DNA from: a virus
Reading direction: 5' to 3' (one strand)
Virus record (IMG/VR): IMGVR_UViG_3300042731_002780
Span: 1-50,280 of that record
Length of the DNA stretch: 50,280 bases
The translations under genes and the position numbers were made by a program. Below the pieces are notes generated by a model, which was not told the DNA's origin, made no database searches, and worked only from the letters and a program-made list of their open reading frames with translations. Positions 39,671 through 46,590 of the stretch are shown here, one piece after another (position 1 is the stretch's first letter; each line of letters opens with the position of its first letter).

Positions 39671-39955
39671 TCACTTCTCCTCAACATTCACGTACATCCC
39701 GCCCGCATCCGTGCCATACCCCAGACTGCTATACCCGGCGTTCTCCACGTGTTTCTCGATGGTCGCCTGTATCCACGTCACCGGCGCGATACGCACCTGA
39801 TACCCGTCACCATGCCGGGATACCGTCCGCACCGTGAATTTGCCATGTACCGTCATCGCGTGGCGCACAGCTTCGAGGCGTTGCAGGTCGGCGTTAATGG
39901 CGTCGATGCGCTGCTGACGGAGTGCGGCCAGCTGTTCATAGTCGGTGTTGGTCAT
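39671..39955 (-). CDS. Small protein with helical start and beta domain
   Basis: 94 residues from the ATG at 39955 (MTNTDYEQLAALRQQR), ATGA-coupled to the upstream gene. Residues 1-35 form a coiled coil, the rest a small beta domain (FTVRTVSRHGDGYQVRIAPVTW). The stop is inside a 20-base sequence that recurs at 44272-44291. Function unknown. Confidence 0.55.
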   Translation of the reverse strand: MTNTDYEQLAALRQQRIDAINADLQRLEAVRHAMTVHGKFTVRTVSRHGDGYQVRIAPVTWIQATIEKHVENAGYSSLGYGTDAGGMYVNVEEK

Positions 39956-40218
39956 GCGTACCACTTTTCTACTTGCTCATATGCCTTGAGGATTTCGGTA
40001 ATGATAGGTAGAAATGCAGGCGGCGTTATTGTTTCAATTAATTCAATGAGAATACGATCCGCGTTTCCATGTGCGCCTTCCGTATCGCCATTATCAATTT
40101 GTGCCTGCATAGCGTCAAGCAATTTCAACAATGGTGCGGACTGCACTTCAAATGCAGCTTGTAAACGCGATTCCACTTCCTGCGGTGTTAATAAATGAAG
40201 TTCCAATTTATCGTTCAT
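39952..40218 (-). CDS. Small acidic helical protein
   Basis: 88 residues from the ATG at 40218, with GGAGGG upstream and an ATGA overlap with the HTH protein gene. All-helical, acidic. Function unknown; perhaps a partner of the upstream DNA-binding protein. Confidence 0.55.
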   Translation of the reverse strand: MNDKLELHLLTPQEVESRLQAAFEVQSAPLLKLLDAMQAQIDNGDTEGAHGNADRILIELIETITPPAFLPIITEILKAYEQVEKWYA

Positions 40219-40847
40219 TGTTCCCTCCATATGCTGATGCGAAGATCATCATCAGAATACAAAAATACGCCATCCGGCAAGTAGACATAAAGCAAAACAG
40301 CATTGGTGAATTGTTCGTGAACGCTTGCCTCGACATTCGCCACAATATATTCCCGCTTGCTCAGCACGTCTTCCTGCAACGCGCCACGCACACCAGCCGC
40401 CAGCGCATCACCAACCGTGTATTGTTCGCCGTCGATGTCTACCGCGCCAGTGTTAACCGTCTCAGTGATGGCAGCTTGCACGCTCTTGACAACGTCTACA
40501 CCAATGTCACCGGTCACGCTTTTGGCGGCAATGGCGGCTACCTGGCGCATGTGGTCAATATCCGGGTCTGCCAACGCTTCGAGTGCGCCATTGGTAAAAC
40601 GCGACACGCTGTCGTGTCCTACCAGCGCTTCTCTCACTCGCTCCTGCCGGATGTACCGCTGAATGGTGCGTAGCGAAACGTCAAAATTGCGTTCAATATA
40701 GGCTGTCCATGTCTTGAATCCTAGAGCCTTGTGCGCCTGCCCATCATGCAACTGTTTCAGTAGACTAGCTAATTCGTTCGCGGTTGCCATAGCCTTCCGA
40801 GTCAACGTGCGGGCTTCGTCTTCGCTTAGTTGGATGTGGTTGGTCAT
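40215..40847 (-). CDS. HTH DNA-binding protein
   Basis: 210 residues. Residues about 35-75 give an HTH: ALGFKTWTAYIERNFDVSLRTIQRYIRQERV, like the ParB/KorB-type or DUF3102-like HTH in phages. The middle is helical (90-140) and the end is beta-rich. ATGA-coupled to the nuclease gene upstream. Possible regulator of the leftward arm or partition-like protein; the phage does not show a ParA partner. Confidence 0.6.
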   Translation of the reverse strand: MTNHIQLSEDEARTLTRKAMATANELASLLKQLHDGQAHKALGFKTWTAYIERNFDVSLRTIQRYIRQERVREALVGHDSVSRFTNGALEALADPDIDHMRQVAAIAAKSVTGDIGVDVVKSVQAAITETVNTGAVDIDGEQYTVGDALAAGVRGALQEDVLSKREYIVANVEASVHEQFTNAVLLYVYLPDGVFLYSDDDLRISIWREQ

Positions 40848-41326
40848 TTGGCAATAGCCTCAATAACCTCATCAGGAATCGCTAACGAATACGGAGCGCG
40901 GCGTAAATCATTCAATCGTTGTAACCGATCCTTTGCTTTCTGAACTCGATCCCTTGCTTTCTGGCGTTCTATTCTTTTTTGCTCACGAAAGGCACGCTTG
41001 GACTCGGTTTGTATTTGTATAGGGATAATGGTTTCCCTGTCCCAATTGATGAGCCGATGCGTCGTTTTCAATGATCGGATCATTTGAGTGATTTCATCGG
41101 AGAATAAAAACCATTCCCCTCTCACGCGCAAATGATCTAATTGTTGGTGTATCTGGGGTTCGTAGCAACCGAAGTATTTAAAAGTGGCCAGCACTTCTAG
41201 CTTTTCCGGTAGGTAAGATTGTATGATAGAAATGCGGCGGGCCATGTTTGTCGATATGCCAATTTTGACATACTTCTGGAATTTGATAAAGTATAACCCT
41301 TGATCGGAGAACACTCTACGCCCCAT
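40844..41326 (-). CDS. T5orf172/MUG113-type GIY-YIG-like nuclease
   Basis: 160 residues from the ATG at 41326; earlier in-frame ATGs lie inside the regulator gene. The N-terminal half has the family pattern: GLYFIKF, YVKIGIST, RRISIIQ, then LEVLATF, a Glu/His stretch and RGEWFLF. This is the GIY-YIG-related fold of T5orf172 proteins, which are probable DNA nucleases. The C-terminal half is a very basic coiled coil (about 105-145). It might be a homing-type or anti-host nuclease. It overlaps the regulator by 11 bases. Confidence 0.7.
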   Translation of the reverse strand: MGRRVFSDQGLYFIKFQKYVKIGISTNMARRISIIQSYLPEKLEVLATFKYFGCYEPQIHQQLDHLRVRGEWFLFSDEITQMIRSLKTTHRLINWDRETIIPIQIQTESKRAFREQKRIERQKARDRVQKAKDRLQRLNDLRRAPYSLAIPDEVIEAIAK

Positions 41327-41573
41327 CGTTATTACCCTCATGGCCAATTGGTTCAAAGCGAATCGTCCAACCATAGGCGTTGAGAATGCTAACGACTGTG
41401 TCGAAGTGCGCCCGCTTCCCTTTCGATACGTTCAAAACCGTTCGGTAATTCATGCCGAGTTCTTCCGCAACATTTTTGTAGCCACGCCTTTTTGCACCCT
41501 CCAAAGCTCGAATAAGTGCATCTGGCTGCAATGCCGCATCATGTTGTTCAACTGCCTGTCGAATGGTATCCAT
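41316..41573 (-). CDS. HTH transcriptional regulator (Cro/CI-like)
   Basis: 85 residues. Residues about 20-65 form a helix-turn-helix: GYKNVAEELGMNYRTVLNVSKGKRAHFDTVV, similar to XRE/antitoxin-type regulators (HigA-like). It is the first gene left of the face-to-face promoters and, from its place, is the best candidate for the switch regulator. It would act on the ATGTACA[G/A]T words at 41612, 45810 and 29008. Whether it is a repressor for lysogeny is open, since no integrase is found. Confidence 0.7.
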   Translation of the reverse strand: MDTIRQAVEQHDAALQPDALIRALEGAKRRGYKNVAEELGMNYRTVLNVSKGKRAHFDTVVSILNAYGWTIRFEPIGHEGNNDGA

Positions 41574-41582
41574 GTTTTATCC

Positions 41583-41611
41583 TTGACAAAAAATGTAACC
41601 CGATATACACT
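41583..41611 (+). promoter_or_regulatory. Rightward early promoter
   Basis: TTGACA (41583-41588), 17-base spacer, TACACT (41606-41611) on the plus strand. It reads into the early genes starting with the 58-residue basic protein. Its -10 abuts the -10 of the leftward promoter, so the two face each other and cannot both be occupied. Confidence 0.65.
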
Positions 41612-41639
41612 ATTGTACATATTTTAGGTATTTTGTCAA
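41612..41639 (-). promoter_or_regulatory. Leftward promoter of the replication arm
   Basis: TTGACA (41639-41634), 16-base spacer, TACAAT (41617-41612) on the minus strand. It reads into the HTH regulator about 40 bases away. The word ATGTACAAT covers its -10 box. TTGACAAAA and TTTTGTCAA at the two ends make the whole block near-symmetrical. Confidence 0.7.
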
Positions 41640-41691
41640 TGGTTTACCCCCTACCCTTTCGGCAGTGGGGGAGTAGGATAAGGAGTGCAAT

Positions 41692-41868
41692 ATGTGGCCT
41701 GACATTCGTAAATATGGATGGGATAACCCATTTGGTTTATTTAATCCATTGCATCGACAGTCAAAGACCAAATGCCAGCAGCAACGCAAGGGTTACAAGA
41801 ACCAAGTTAAGAGAGCCAAAAAGACCCGCCGCAAGCAGACCAAGAAAATGCAGCGGCATAGCCGATAA
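41692..41868 (+). CDS. First early gene, small very basic protein
   Basis: 58 residues with AAGGAG 7 bases before the ATG. The last 35 residues are packed with Lys, Arg and Gln (NQVKRAKKTRRKQTKKMQRH). Below the usual ORF length limit, but the SD, the place right after the early promoter and the next gene's SD starting at its stop all support it. Probably binds nucleic acid or acts on the host early. No family was recognised. Confidence 0.65.
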   Translation: MWPDIRKYGWDNPFGLFNPLHRQSKTKCQQQRKGYKNQVKRAKKTRRKQTKKMQRHSR

Positions 41869-41880
41869 GGAGCGCACGAA

Positions 41881-42132
41881 ATGTGGAAATGGACGCAAGA
41901 GAACCGCAAAAGTTTGCGCGGTACGCAAATCTTACTGTTCGGCGGGTTAGGCCGGTATGGCCAACCAGAGCGGGATGTGACAGTAGTAGCATCGTTGGAA
42001 GACGGTATTAGTCTAGCTGTAGATACGGTTAATTTTGGCCATGAGTCTATCAACCTAACCCGACAGCAGACCACTGACCTGATCGCACTACTGACCGAAG
42101 CACTCGAAGTCACGAAGGAGATCACGACATGA
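41881..42132 (+). CDS. Small early protein of a phage paralogue family
   Basis: 83 residues with AAGGAG upstream. Beta strands (RDVTVVASLEDGISLAVDTVN) then a C-terminal helix (LTRQQTTDLIALLTEALEVTKE). The same plan and end are found in the proteins at 49770-49982 and, more weakly, 46345-46590. Function unknown. ATGA-coupled to the next gene. Confidence 0.6.
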   Translation: MWKWTQENRKSLRGTQILLFGGLGRYGQPERDVTVVASLEDGISLAVDTVNFGHESINLTRQQTTDLIALLTEALEVTKEITT

Positions 42133-42416
42133 ATATCTATTATGTCCAGCAAACCGAACGGCAGACAACCGGGCCTTCATTATGGGACATGGGGTGTGAA
42201 CAAGAGGACACGCTCATTTTCCATATCATCCATGCACACAATGAGCAGGAAGCCGCACGTATTTTTAATCGCAGTTGTGATGAGTATTATATGTTAGATG
42301 ACCAACAGGTAACATATGTTGGCCCGTCATGGCGCACGAAACAGGGATTTGCTGGGCGCAAAAAAGAAGAGCATCAATTGCTGGATTTTTGGCAAAATCA
42401 GGAGCGCACGACATGA
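42129..42416 (+). CDS. Small early protein
   Basis: 95 residues, coupled by ATGA on both sides. Mixed alpha/beta with NEQEAARIFNRSCDEYYMLDDQQVTYVG; a C-terminal charged part (GRKKEEHQLLDFWQNQE). No motif recognised. Confidence 0.55.
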   Translation: MNIYYVQQTERQTTGPSLWDMGCEQEDTLIFHIIHAHNEQEAARIFNRSCDEYYMLDDQQVTYVGPSWRTKQGFAGRKKEEHQLLDFWQNQERTT

Positions 42417-42640
42417 CCACACTCACGCAAGAGCAGCAGCAGGCAGCGGTTGAACTGCTGCGGGAAATTGTTTCCGTGCCTGGATGGGCTGACCGCATTA
42501 GAAAAGGTGAATACATCTGCCAATGTAATTACTGCGGACGATACCGTGAAATCAGTGGACTGTTAACACATGCTGCTAACTGCCCCGTCGCCCGCGCTCG
42601 CGCCCTCCTGGCCGCCATCGAAAGCGAGGCAACCGAATGA
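42413..42640 (+). CDS. Small early protein with zinc-finger-like motif
   Basis: 75 residues from the ATG at 42413 (ATGA overlap). Helical start (LTQEQQQAAVELLREIVS) and a C-x2-C-x11-H-x4-C-like finger (CNYCGRYREISGLLTHAANC). It resembles the plan of the protein at 38470-38742. Possible nucleic-acid binding. Confidence 0.6.
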   Translation: MTTLTQEQQQAAVELLREIVSVPGWADRIRKGEYICQCNYCGRYREISGLLTHAANCPVARARALLAAIESEATE

Positions 42641-42882
42641 TTTTGCTGAATCGGGACGCTGTTGTTACATTAGGCACGAATGGTCAGTTGTATATTCTTC
42701 GTGCGAATCGGAGCGATAATCTTTTTTATCCTACGTCACACTTGACGGTTCGTTCATCGCATTCAATTACCCCTGCATCCTGGCAGCGCTTACATGTTGT
42801 GTTGGCTAAAATACCAGACAAGCGCCCTAATGAAGTTTGGCGGGTAACAGGAGACATCAACCTTTTGGAGACAACCGAATGA
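42637..42882 (+). CDS. Small early protein
   Basis: 81 residues, ATGA overlap at both ends. Beta-rich start (RDAVVTLGTNGQLYILRAN), basic-aromatic middle. Function unknown. Confidence 0.5.
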   Translation: MILLNRDAVVTLGTNGQLYILRANRSDNLFYPTSHLTVRSSHSITPASWQRLHVVLAKIPDKRPNEVWRVTGDINLLETTE

Positions 42883-43100
42883 CCCTACGCGACGAACGGC
42901 AAGCGAAAGTCCAAGCGTTCATTGACCGGCTCAGCATCGTGGAACGGCACCGGGTATGCCGAAGGCTCAATTGGTTTGTCAATTTCCTAAAGACAACCAC
43001 TATCTCATTGAAAGTTTTTGAACGTAATTTTCGCATTGTTATTAAGCAGGAGTTAGCACCGGCACCGCCGGATAGGAGACAATTGAGAGATGACAGATAA
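42879..43100 (+). CDS. Small basic early protein
   Basis: 73 residues from the ATG at 42879 (ATGA overlap). Basic and helical (DERQAKVQAFIDRLSIVERHRVCRRLNWF). It overlaps the start of the SSB-tailed gene by 11 bases. Possible DNA binding. No family was recognised. Confidence 0.5.
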   Translation: MTLRDERQAKVQAFIDRLSIVERHRVCRRLNWFVNFLKTTTISLKVFERNFRIVIKQELAPAPPDRRQLRDDR

Positions 43101-44229
43101 CGCAATTACAATACTTGACCCACAACGCGCCATTGGTGAGGTCAACGCCTTATACACCATCATGGCGAACCTCTATAAAGAAGTCCTGAAGCCTGACCTC
43201 GACTATGGCATTATTCCAGGCACCGGCGGCAAACCAACGCTGCTCTTGCCTGGCATGGAAAAACTGATGCGAGCCTTGAACGCTGTTCCGCGTTATGTGG
43301 AGCGCCGAGTCATCGTGGATTACGACCGGCCATTGTTCCACTATGAATACGAGTGTCAGTTGATCGATGCGAGCAGCGGTCAATTTATCCCTGGTGGCAT
43401 CGGGTTAGGGCTTTGCACGAGCAAAGAGTCGGCGTTCGCGTGGCGCAAGGCTAACCGGGTTTGCCCGAACTGCGGCAAGGAAGCCATCATCAAAGGTAAA
43501 GAAGAATACGGTGGCGGTTGGTTATGCTTTGCCAAAAAAGGCGGTTGTGGTGCGAAGTTCGCCGACGATGCACCGGAGATCATCAGCCAACCGATCGGAC
43601 GTGTCGAAAACCCGGACATCTTCGATCAGGTCAACGCCATTATGAAGCGTGCCAAAAAACGCGCGTTGGGTGATGCGGTCAAAGGTGCGGCGGCAGTGAG
43701 TGAGTTTTTCACTGTTGACCTGGAGGACTTTGTTGAGGGTGAATTTACACCGGTTGTGGATACCACGCCAGAACCGCCAGCGCAGGAGAAAACGCCCGAC
43801 AAACTCCACATTGGAAAGCTCATTGAAACGGTTACGCCGCTGTACGATCATGGCAAACACGCGGCAGACTCAGTCAACAAACTGATTAAGGATGGCATCA
43901 TCAAAACCGATATGGAAATGTTCGACGCCATTAAAACGGTCGTCCTCCACCGCGCCGCCAGCGATTACCAGATGACGGAAGCGCAGGTACTCGAAGCGAT
44001 TCGCGCGGTCAACGAGAATGATGGTATCACCGACTATGCCGCGTTCTTGAAGGCAGGGCACAAACACAGCGACGTGTGGGCAGCAGTCAAGGAATATCAC
44101 ACGCTGAAAAACAGCAAGCCAGCCGCGCCGAAAAGTGAGGCTGAACAGTTCGCGGAAGACCACAACCTGACCACTGATGCCGCACCGCCAGTTCGCCAGA
44201 ATGACGACGACGACGGAATACCGTTTTAG
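43090..44229 (+). CDS. ssDNA-binding/annealing-type protein with SSB-like acidic tip
   Basis: 379 residues. The N-terminal domain (about 10-115) carries LDYGIIPGTGGKPTLLLPGMEKL, a motif I associate with phage and plasmid proteins found beside recombination genes. Cys125, Cys128, Cys146 and Cys153 form a zinc ribbon. A helical middle (240-340) follows. The end DDDDGIPF matches the acidic tip with Phe used by SSB proteins to dock replication partners. It would coat or anneal phage ssDNA and recruit host enzymes. Exact family not certain. A hairpin follows the stop. Confidence 0.65.
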   Translation: MTDNAITILDPQRAIGEVNALYTIMANLYKEVLKPDLDYGIIPGTGGKPTLLLPGMEKLMRALNAVPRYVERRVIVDYDRPLFHYEYECQLIDASSGQFIPGGIGLGLCTSKESAFAWRKANRVCPNCGKEAIIKGKEEYGGGWLCFAKKGGCGAKFADDAPEIISQPIGRVENPDIFDQVNAIMKRAKKRALGDAVKGAAAVSEFFTVDLEDFVEGEFTPVVDTTPEPPAQEKTPDKLHIGKLIETVTPLYDHGKHAADSVNKLIKDGIIKTDMEMFDAIKTVVLHRAASDYQMTEAQVLEAIRAVNENDGITDYAAFLKAGHKHSDVWAAVKEYHTLKNSKPAAPKSEAEQFAEDHNLTTDAAPPVRQNDDDDGIPF

Positions 44230-44246
44230 CATCAACACAGCATACC

Positions 44247-44266
44247 GGGGGCGCTGCGGTGCCCCC
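44247..44266 (+). other. Intergenic hairpin after the SSB-like gene
   Basis: GGGGGCGC/GGTGCCCCC with a TGCG tetraloop gives 8 pairs including one G-U. No U-run follows, so it may be a processing or stability element rather than a terminator. Confidence 0.55.
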
Positions 44267-44300
44267 ATAGTGAGAAGTGAGTTTCTATAGGAGGTGAAAC

Positions 44301-44528
44301 TTGATTAAGGCACGTATCGAAAATCCCGAAAAGGGCGATTTGCTGGTTTTCGGCTTGAGCCGCGAAAACATCGACCGACTGACAGCAGACCAACCGATTA
44401 AGGTTGATTTGACCGAAATGGGCTTGAAAGGTTCCATACTCATTTTCTTCAAGGAGACAACCGGCGACTTGATTAAGACCATGACGCCATATATCGGAAA
44501 GGACACCAAACTCCATGACAACCTATGA
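44301..44528 (+). CDS. Small early protein with TTG start
   Basis: 75 residues. The TTG at 44301 is preceded by AGGAGGT at a 6-base distance, so it is well supported. Alpha/beta (LLVFGLSRENIDRL, IKVDLTEMGLKGSILIFFKE). It overlaps the phosphatase by 14 bases. Function unknown. Confidence 0.6.
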   Translation: MIKARIENPEKGDLLVFGLSRENIDRLTADQPIKVDLTEMGLKGSILIFFKETTGDLIKTMTPYIGKDTKLHDNL

Positions 44529-45060
44529 ACTGCTGATTTTCGACATTGATGGTACAATCGCCGACCGAGACTCCCACGAATTACTGCCCGGCGTAGAGCG
44601 TTGGATTGATGAATTTTCACAACAACCGCAAAAAACGGTAATTGCCTTTGCGACCAATCAGGGGGGCGTCGGTTTACGCTACTGGATGGAATCTGAAGGA
44701 TTCGGCGAACCCGAAAAGTTTCCATCTGAAGATGACGCCATGAATCACATTCATACCGTGATTGATCATTTGGGGCTTGACGAACAAATGCTGTATTACT
44801 ATTTACTCGTTTGTTTTGCCTATCAGTCGAAGAAGTCGGGCAAGTGGGGGCCAGCGCCAGAAAACGCGCCTAATCCGAGTAGTTGGCGGCAGGATTGGCG
44901 TAAGCCTGCACCGGGGATGCTTTTGCAAGCGATGGAATATGCCCAAACAATTCCCGCCAAAACATTGATGATTGGCGATAGCAATGAGGATCGCGAAGCC
45001 GCAGAGGCAGCGGGTATCCGATTCATTCATCGCGACGATTGGTTTGGTTCCGCAGAATAG
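44515..45060 (+). CDS. HAD-superfamily phosphatase
   Basis: 181 residues. Motif I is DIDGT with Asp10 as nucleophile and Asp12 as acid; motif II is ATNQGG; the Lys region is RKPAPGML; motif III is GDSNEDREAAEAAG. This set matches the polynucleotide 3'-phosphatase/histidinol-phosphatase group, so it may repair DNA or RNA ends or act on a nucleotide. The substrate cannot be told. It overlaps the upstream gene by 14 bases. Confidence 0.85.
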   Translation: MTTYELLIFDIDGTIADRDSHELLPGVERWIDEFSQQPQKTVIAFATNQGGVGLRYWMESEGFGEPEKFPSEDDAMNHIHTVIDHLGLDEQMLYYYLLVCFAYQSKKSGKWGPAPENAPNPSSWRQDWRKPAPGMLLQAMEYAQTIPAKTLMIGDSNEDREAAEAAGIRFIHRDDWFGSAE

Positions 45061-45082
45061 CTTTTCTAGGGTGTTGGCTCAA

Positions 45083-45104
45083 GGGGACGTCATCGGGCGT
45101 CCCC
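45083..45104 (+). other. Intergenic hairpin after the phosphatase gene
   Basis: GGGGACG pairs perfectly with CGTCCCC across an 8-base loop. No U-run. It stands between two early genes like the hairpins at 44247 and 46028. Confidence 0.55.
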
Positions 45105-45126
45105 AGGTGGCAGAGAGGAATGAGAG

Positions 45127-45507
45127 ATGGACAAACGTGTATTGAACGATGAAACCGATTATTATATTGCATGGTTCACACAAGTCAGGCATATGCAAGC
45201 TCGCGCCGCTGCTTATGATGGACACATTCAGCGTATCGCTGACCTGGAAGCGCAGAACGCTGCGCTGATGGAAGAAAAACAGGCTGCGCTAGATTTGGCT
45301 CATAAATTTGAAGTCATGACAGATAAGGCAATGGCAGACCGGGCACGGTTGAAATCGCTGGTGAGGGAAGCGGAGCGCTTAACTGATATTGAAAACCCGG
45401 CCAATGCCGATCTGTACAATGCCGCCTTAGCTCGTCGAGGGTTACAGATTGCGTTTAAAGCCCGCGCACTCCTGACCGACCTGGACGTGAAAGGCGAAGC
45501 CGAATGA
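45127..45507 (+). CDS. Small coiled-coil early protein
   Basis: 126 residues. Residues 30-90 are a charged coiled coil (RIADLEAQNAALMEEKQAALDLAHKF), and the end is helical too. Coupled by ATGA to a small membrane protein. Function unknown. Confidence 0.55.
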   Translation: MDKRVLNDETDYYIAWFTQVRHMQARAAAYDGHIQRIADLEAQNAALMEEKQAALDLAHKFEVMTDKAMADRARLKSLVREAERLTDIENPANADLYNAALARRGLQIAFKARALLTDLDVKGEAE

Positions 45508-45638
45508 CCCGCGCTAACTTCCGTTTCGTTATCGGCGTCGGTATCCTGCTCGGTGCCATCATCGCGATACTGGACGCACCAGGGCTTGCGCTGGCGTTGG
45601 GGACGTTGGGGATGTTGTGGGGCGCGGTGGAGGAGTAG
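45504..45638 (+). CDS. Very small two-helix membrane protein
   Basis: 44 residues from an ATG that overlaps the previous stop as ATGA. Nearly all hydrophobic: FVIGVGILLGAIIAILDA and a second segment LALALGTLGMLWGAV. Basic N-terminus (MTRANFR), acidic end. Too short for normal gene calling. Possibly a toxin-like or envelope protein of early infection. Confidence 0.55.
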   Translation: MTRANFRFVIGVGILLGAIIAILDAPGLALALGTLGMLWGAVEE

Positions 45639-45693
45639 CGCGGCAGTGACGCAATAGCCCGAATTTGACCTTAAACAGCCCCTTCCTGCCGCG
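45639..45693 (+). other. Long-loop inverted repeat at the end of the first early unit
   Basis: CGCGGCAG at 45639-45646 pairs with CTGCCGCG at 45686-45693 (8 pairs, 39-base loop). It lies after the last gene of the first early unit and may help end it, though no U-run follows. The 220 bases from 45639 to 45860 otherwise hold a second hairpin and a promoter. Confidence 0.4.
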
Positions 45694-45777
45694 TAACCGT
45701 TTATTCTCCTATCATTTGTCACAGCCTCGTAAAACGTCGCTCTACGCGCTTCGTATGAGTTTGCAAACATTCGCTAG

Positions 45778-45796
45778 ACCCCCGGAAAGTGGGGGT
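45778..45796 (+). other. Hairpin ACCCCC/GGGGGT before the second early promoter
   Basis: Six pairs across the 7-base loop GGAAAGT, ending 8 bases before the -35 box of the promoter. No U-run follows it on the plus strand. Could insulate the promoter from upstream transcription. Confidence 0.5.
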
Positions 45797-45804
45797 TACA
45801 TCTA

Positions 45805-45833
45805 TTGACATGTACAGTGTTGTATGCTACAAT
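45805..45833 (+). promoter_or_regulatory. Second early promoter
   Basis: TTGACA (45805-45810), 17-base spacer, TACAAT (45828-45833). The word ATGTACAGT (45810-45818) begins at the end of its -35 box, matching the one on the late promoter. It reads into the genes from 45860 to 49982. Confidence 0.75.
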
Positions 45834-45859
45834 GGTTTCATAGTAAAGAAACGGAGCGG

Positions 45860-46018
45860 ATGATGATGAATAAGCAACAAAACAAAGACAATCGCGATTT
45901 TTATATGCAACGCGGCATGGAATATGTCGCACGATGGAATAACGGTAACGGGCGGTTCATTGACCATGATCGTGCAAAGCGTGACCTTCGCATGGCTCTA
46001 ATTTTCCACTTCAGCTAA
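45860..46018 (+). CDS. Small basic early protein
   Basis: 52 residues at most: three ATG in a row (45860, 45863, 45866) follow GGAG (45853-45856). Spacing favours the second or third. Polar and basic (KQQNKDNRDFYMQRGMEYVARW). First gene of the second early unit. Function unknown. Confidence 0.55.
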   Translation: MMMNKQQNKDNRDFYMQRGMEYVARWNNGNGRFIDHDRAKRDLRMALIFHFS

Positions 46019-46027
46019 CAGATCGAA

Positions 46028-46043
46028 ACCCGGTTCGCCGGGT
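46028..46043 (+). other. UUCG-capped hairpin
   Basis: ACCCGG, TTCG, CCGGGT: six pairs closed by the very stable UUCG loop. It ends three bases before the GGAGG of the next gene. May protect the mRNA or raise translation of the next gene. Confidence 0.65.
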
Positions 46044-46058
46044 CTTGGAGGACATGAG

Positions 46059-46358
46059 ATGAACAGCACACGTGAACAGTACCAGAAAGCACACAGCGCC
46101 ATTCGTCAACTGAATCGCCAGGGACATTCCCTGACCAGCCACCAAACATACCTGCGAAAGATGCGCGGGGTTTCTCATACCGTTATCGCCAATGCGAGGT
46201 TGTCAACTGAGAAATATGAGCAGATATACTTTACCGGCTGGACTAGTGAGCAGCGGGAAAGCATTTTCACAGAATCACAATTCCGCCTTCGTCTTGAAGA
46301 ATCGAGGGTACAATCGAATTTATTGTTCGTTGTGAGGTCAAGTCATGTCATGGAATAA
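46059..46358 (+). CDS. Small basic early protein
   Basis: 99 residues, GGAGG 7 bases before the ATG. Helical and basic (REQYQKAHSAIRQLNRQGHSLTSHQTYLRKMRG), then mixed. Possible nucleic-acid binding. Overlaps the next gene by 14 bases. Confidence 0.55.
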   Translation: MNSTREQYQKAHSAIRQLNRQGHSLTSHQTYLRKMRGVSHTVIANARLSTEKYEQIYFTGWTSEQRESIFTESQFRLRLEESRVQSNLLFVVRSSHVME

Positions 46359-46590
46359 CACAGTAGACGATTATTGGTCAGCAGGACTTGGCTCATCAGA
46401 ATCAGATGAATATACGGTATTTGTTAGTCATATGATAGACGATCTGCCAATGATTCATATCAACAGCGTTTTTAATGACTACTGGCAGGAAACGTTTTCA
46501 TATGAATTGACTGAACTACAGCTAGATGAATTGATTGCAATCTTGCATGAGGCAAAATCACGTTTCAACCATCAAAAGGACATGAGATGA
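46345..46590 (+). CDS. Small acidic early protein, distant member of the paralogue family
   Basis: 81 residues. Beta start (DEYTVFVSHMIDDLPMIHINSV) and C-terminal helix (LTELQLDELIAILHEAKSRF), the same plan as proteins at 41881-42132 and 49770-49982. More acidic than those. Function unknown. Confidence 0.55.
   Translation: MSWNNTVDDYWSAGLGSSESDEYTVFVSHMIDDLPMIHINSVFNDYWQETFSYELTELQLDELIAILHEAKSRFNHQKDMR

Noticed and set aside
41316-41639. Full lysogeny module
   Set aside because: An HTH regulator and a switch-like promoter pair are present, but no integrase, excisionase or att-like site was seen, so temperate life is not supported.
41640-41691. Terminator between the early promoter and the first early gene
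   Set aside because: CCCC/GGGG pairing around 41647-41671 is imperfect and has no U-run.
39660-44291. T7-type promoter reading of CTATAGGG/CTATAGGAG boxes
   Set aside because: Only the last bases resemble such promoters, no phage RNA polymerase gene is present, and the boxes coincide with ribosome sites.
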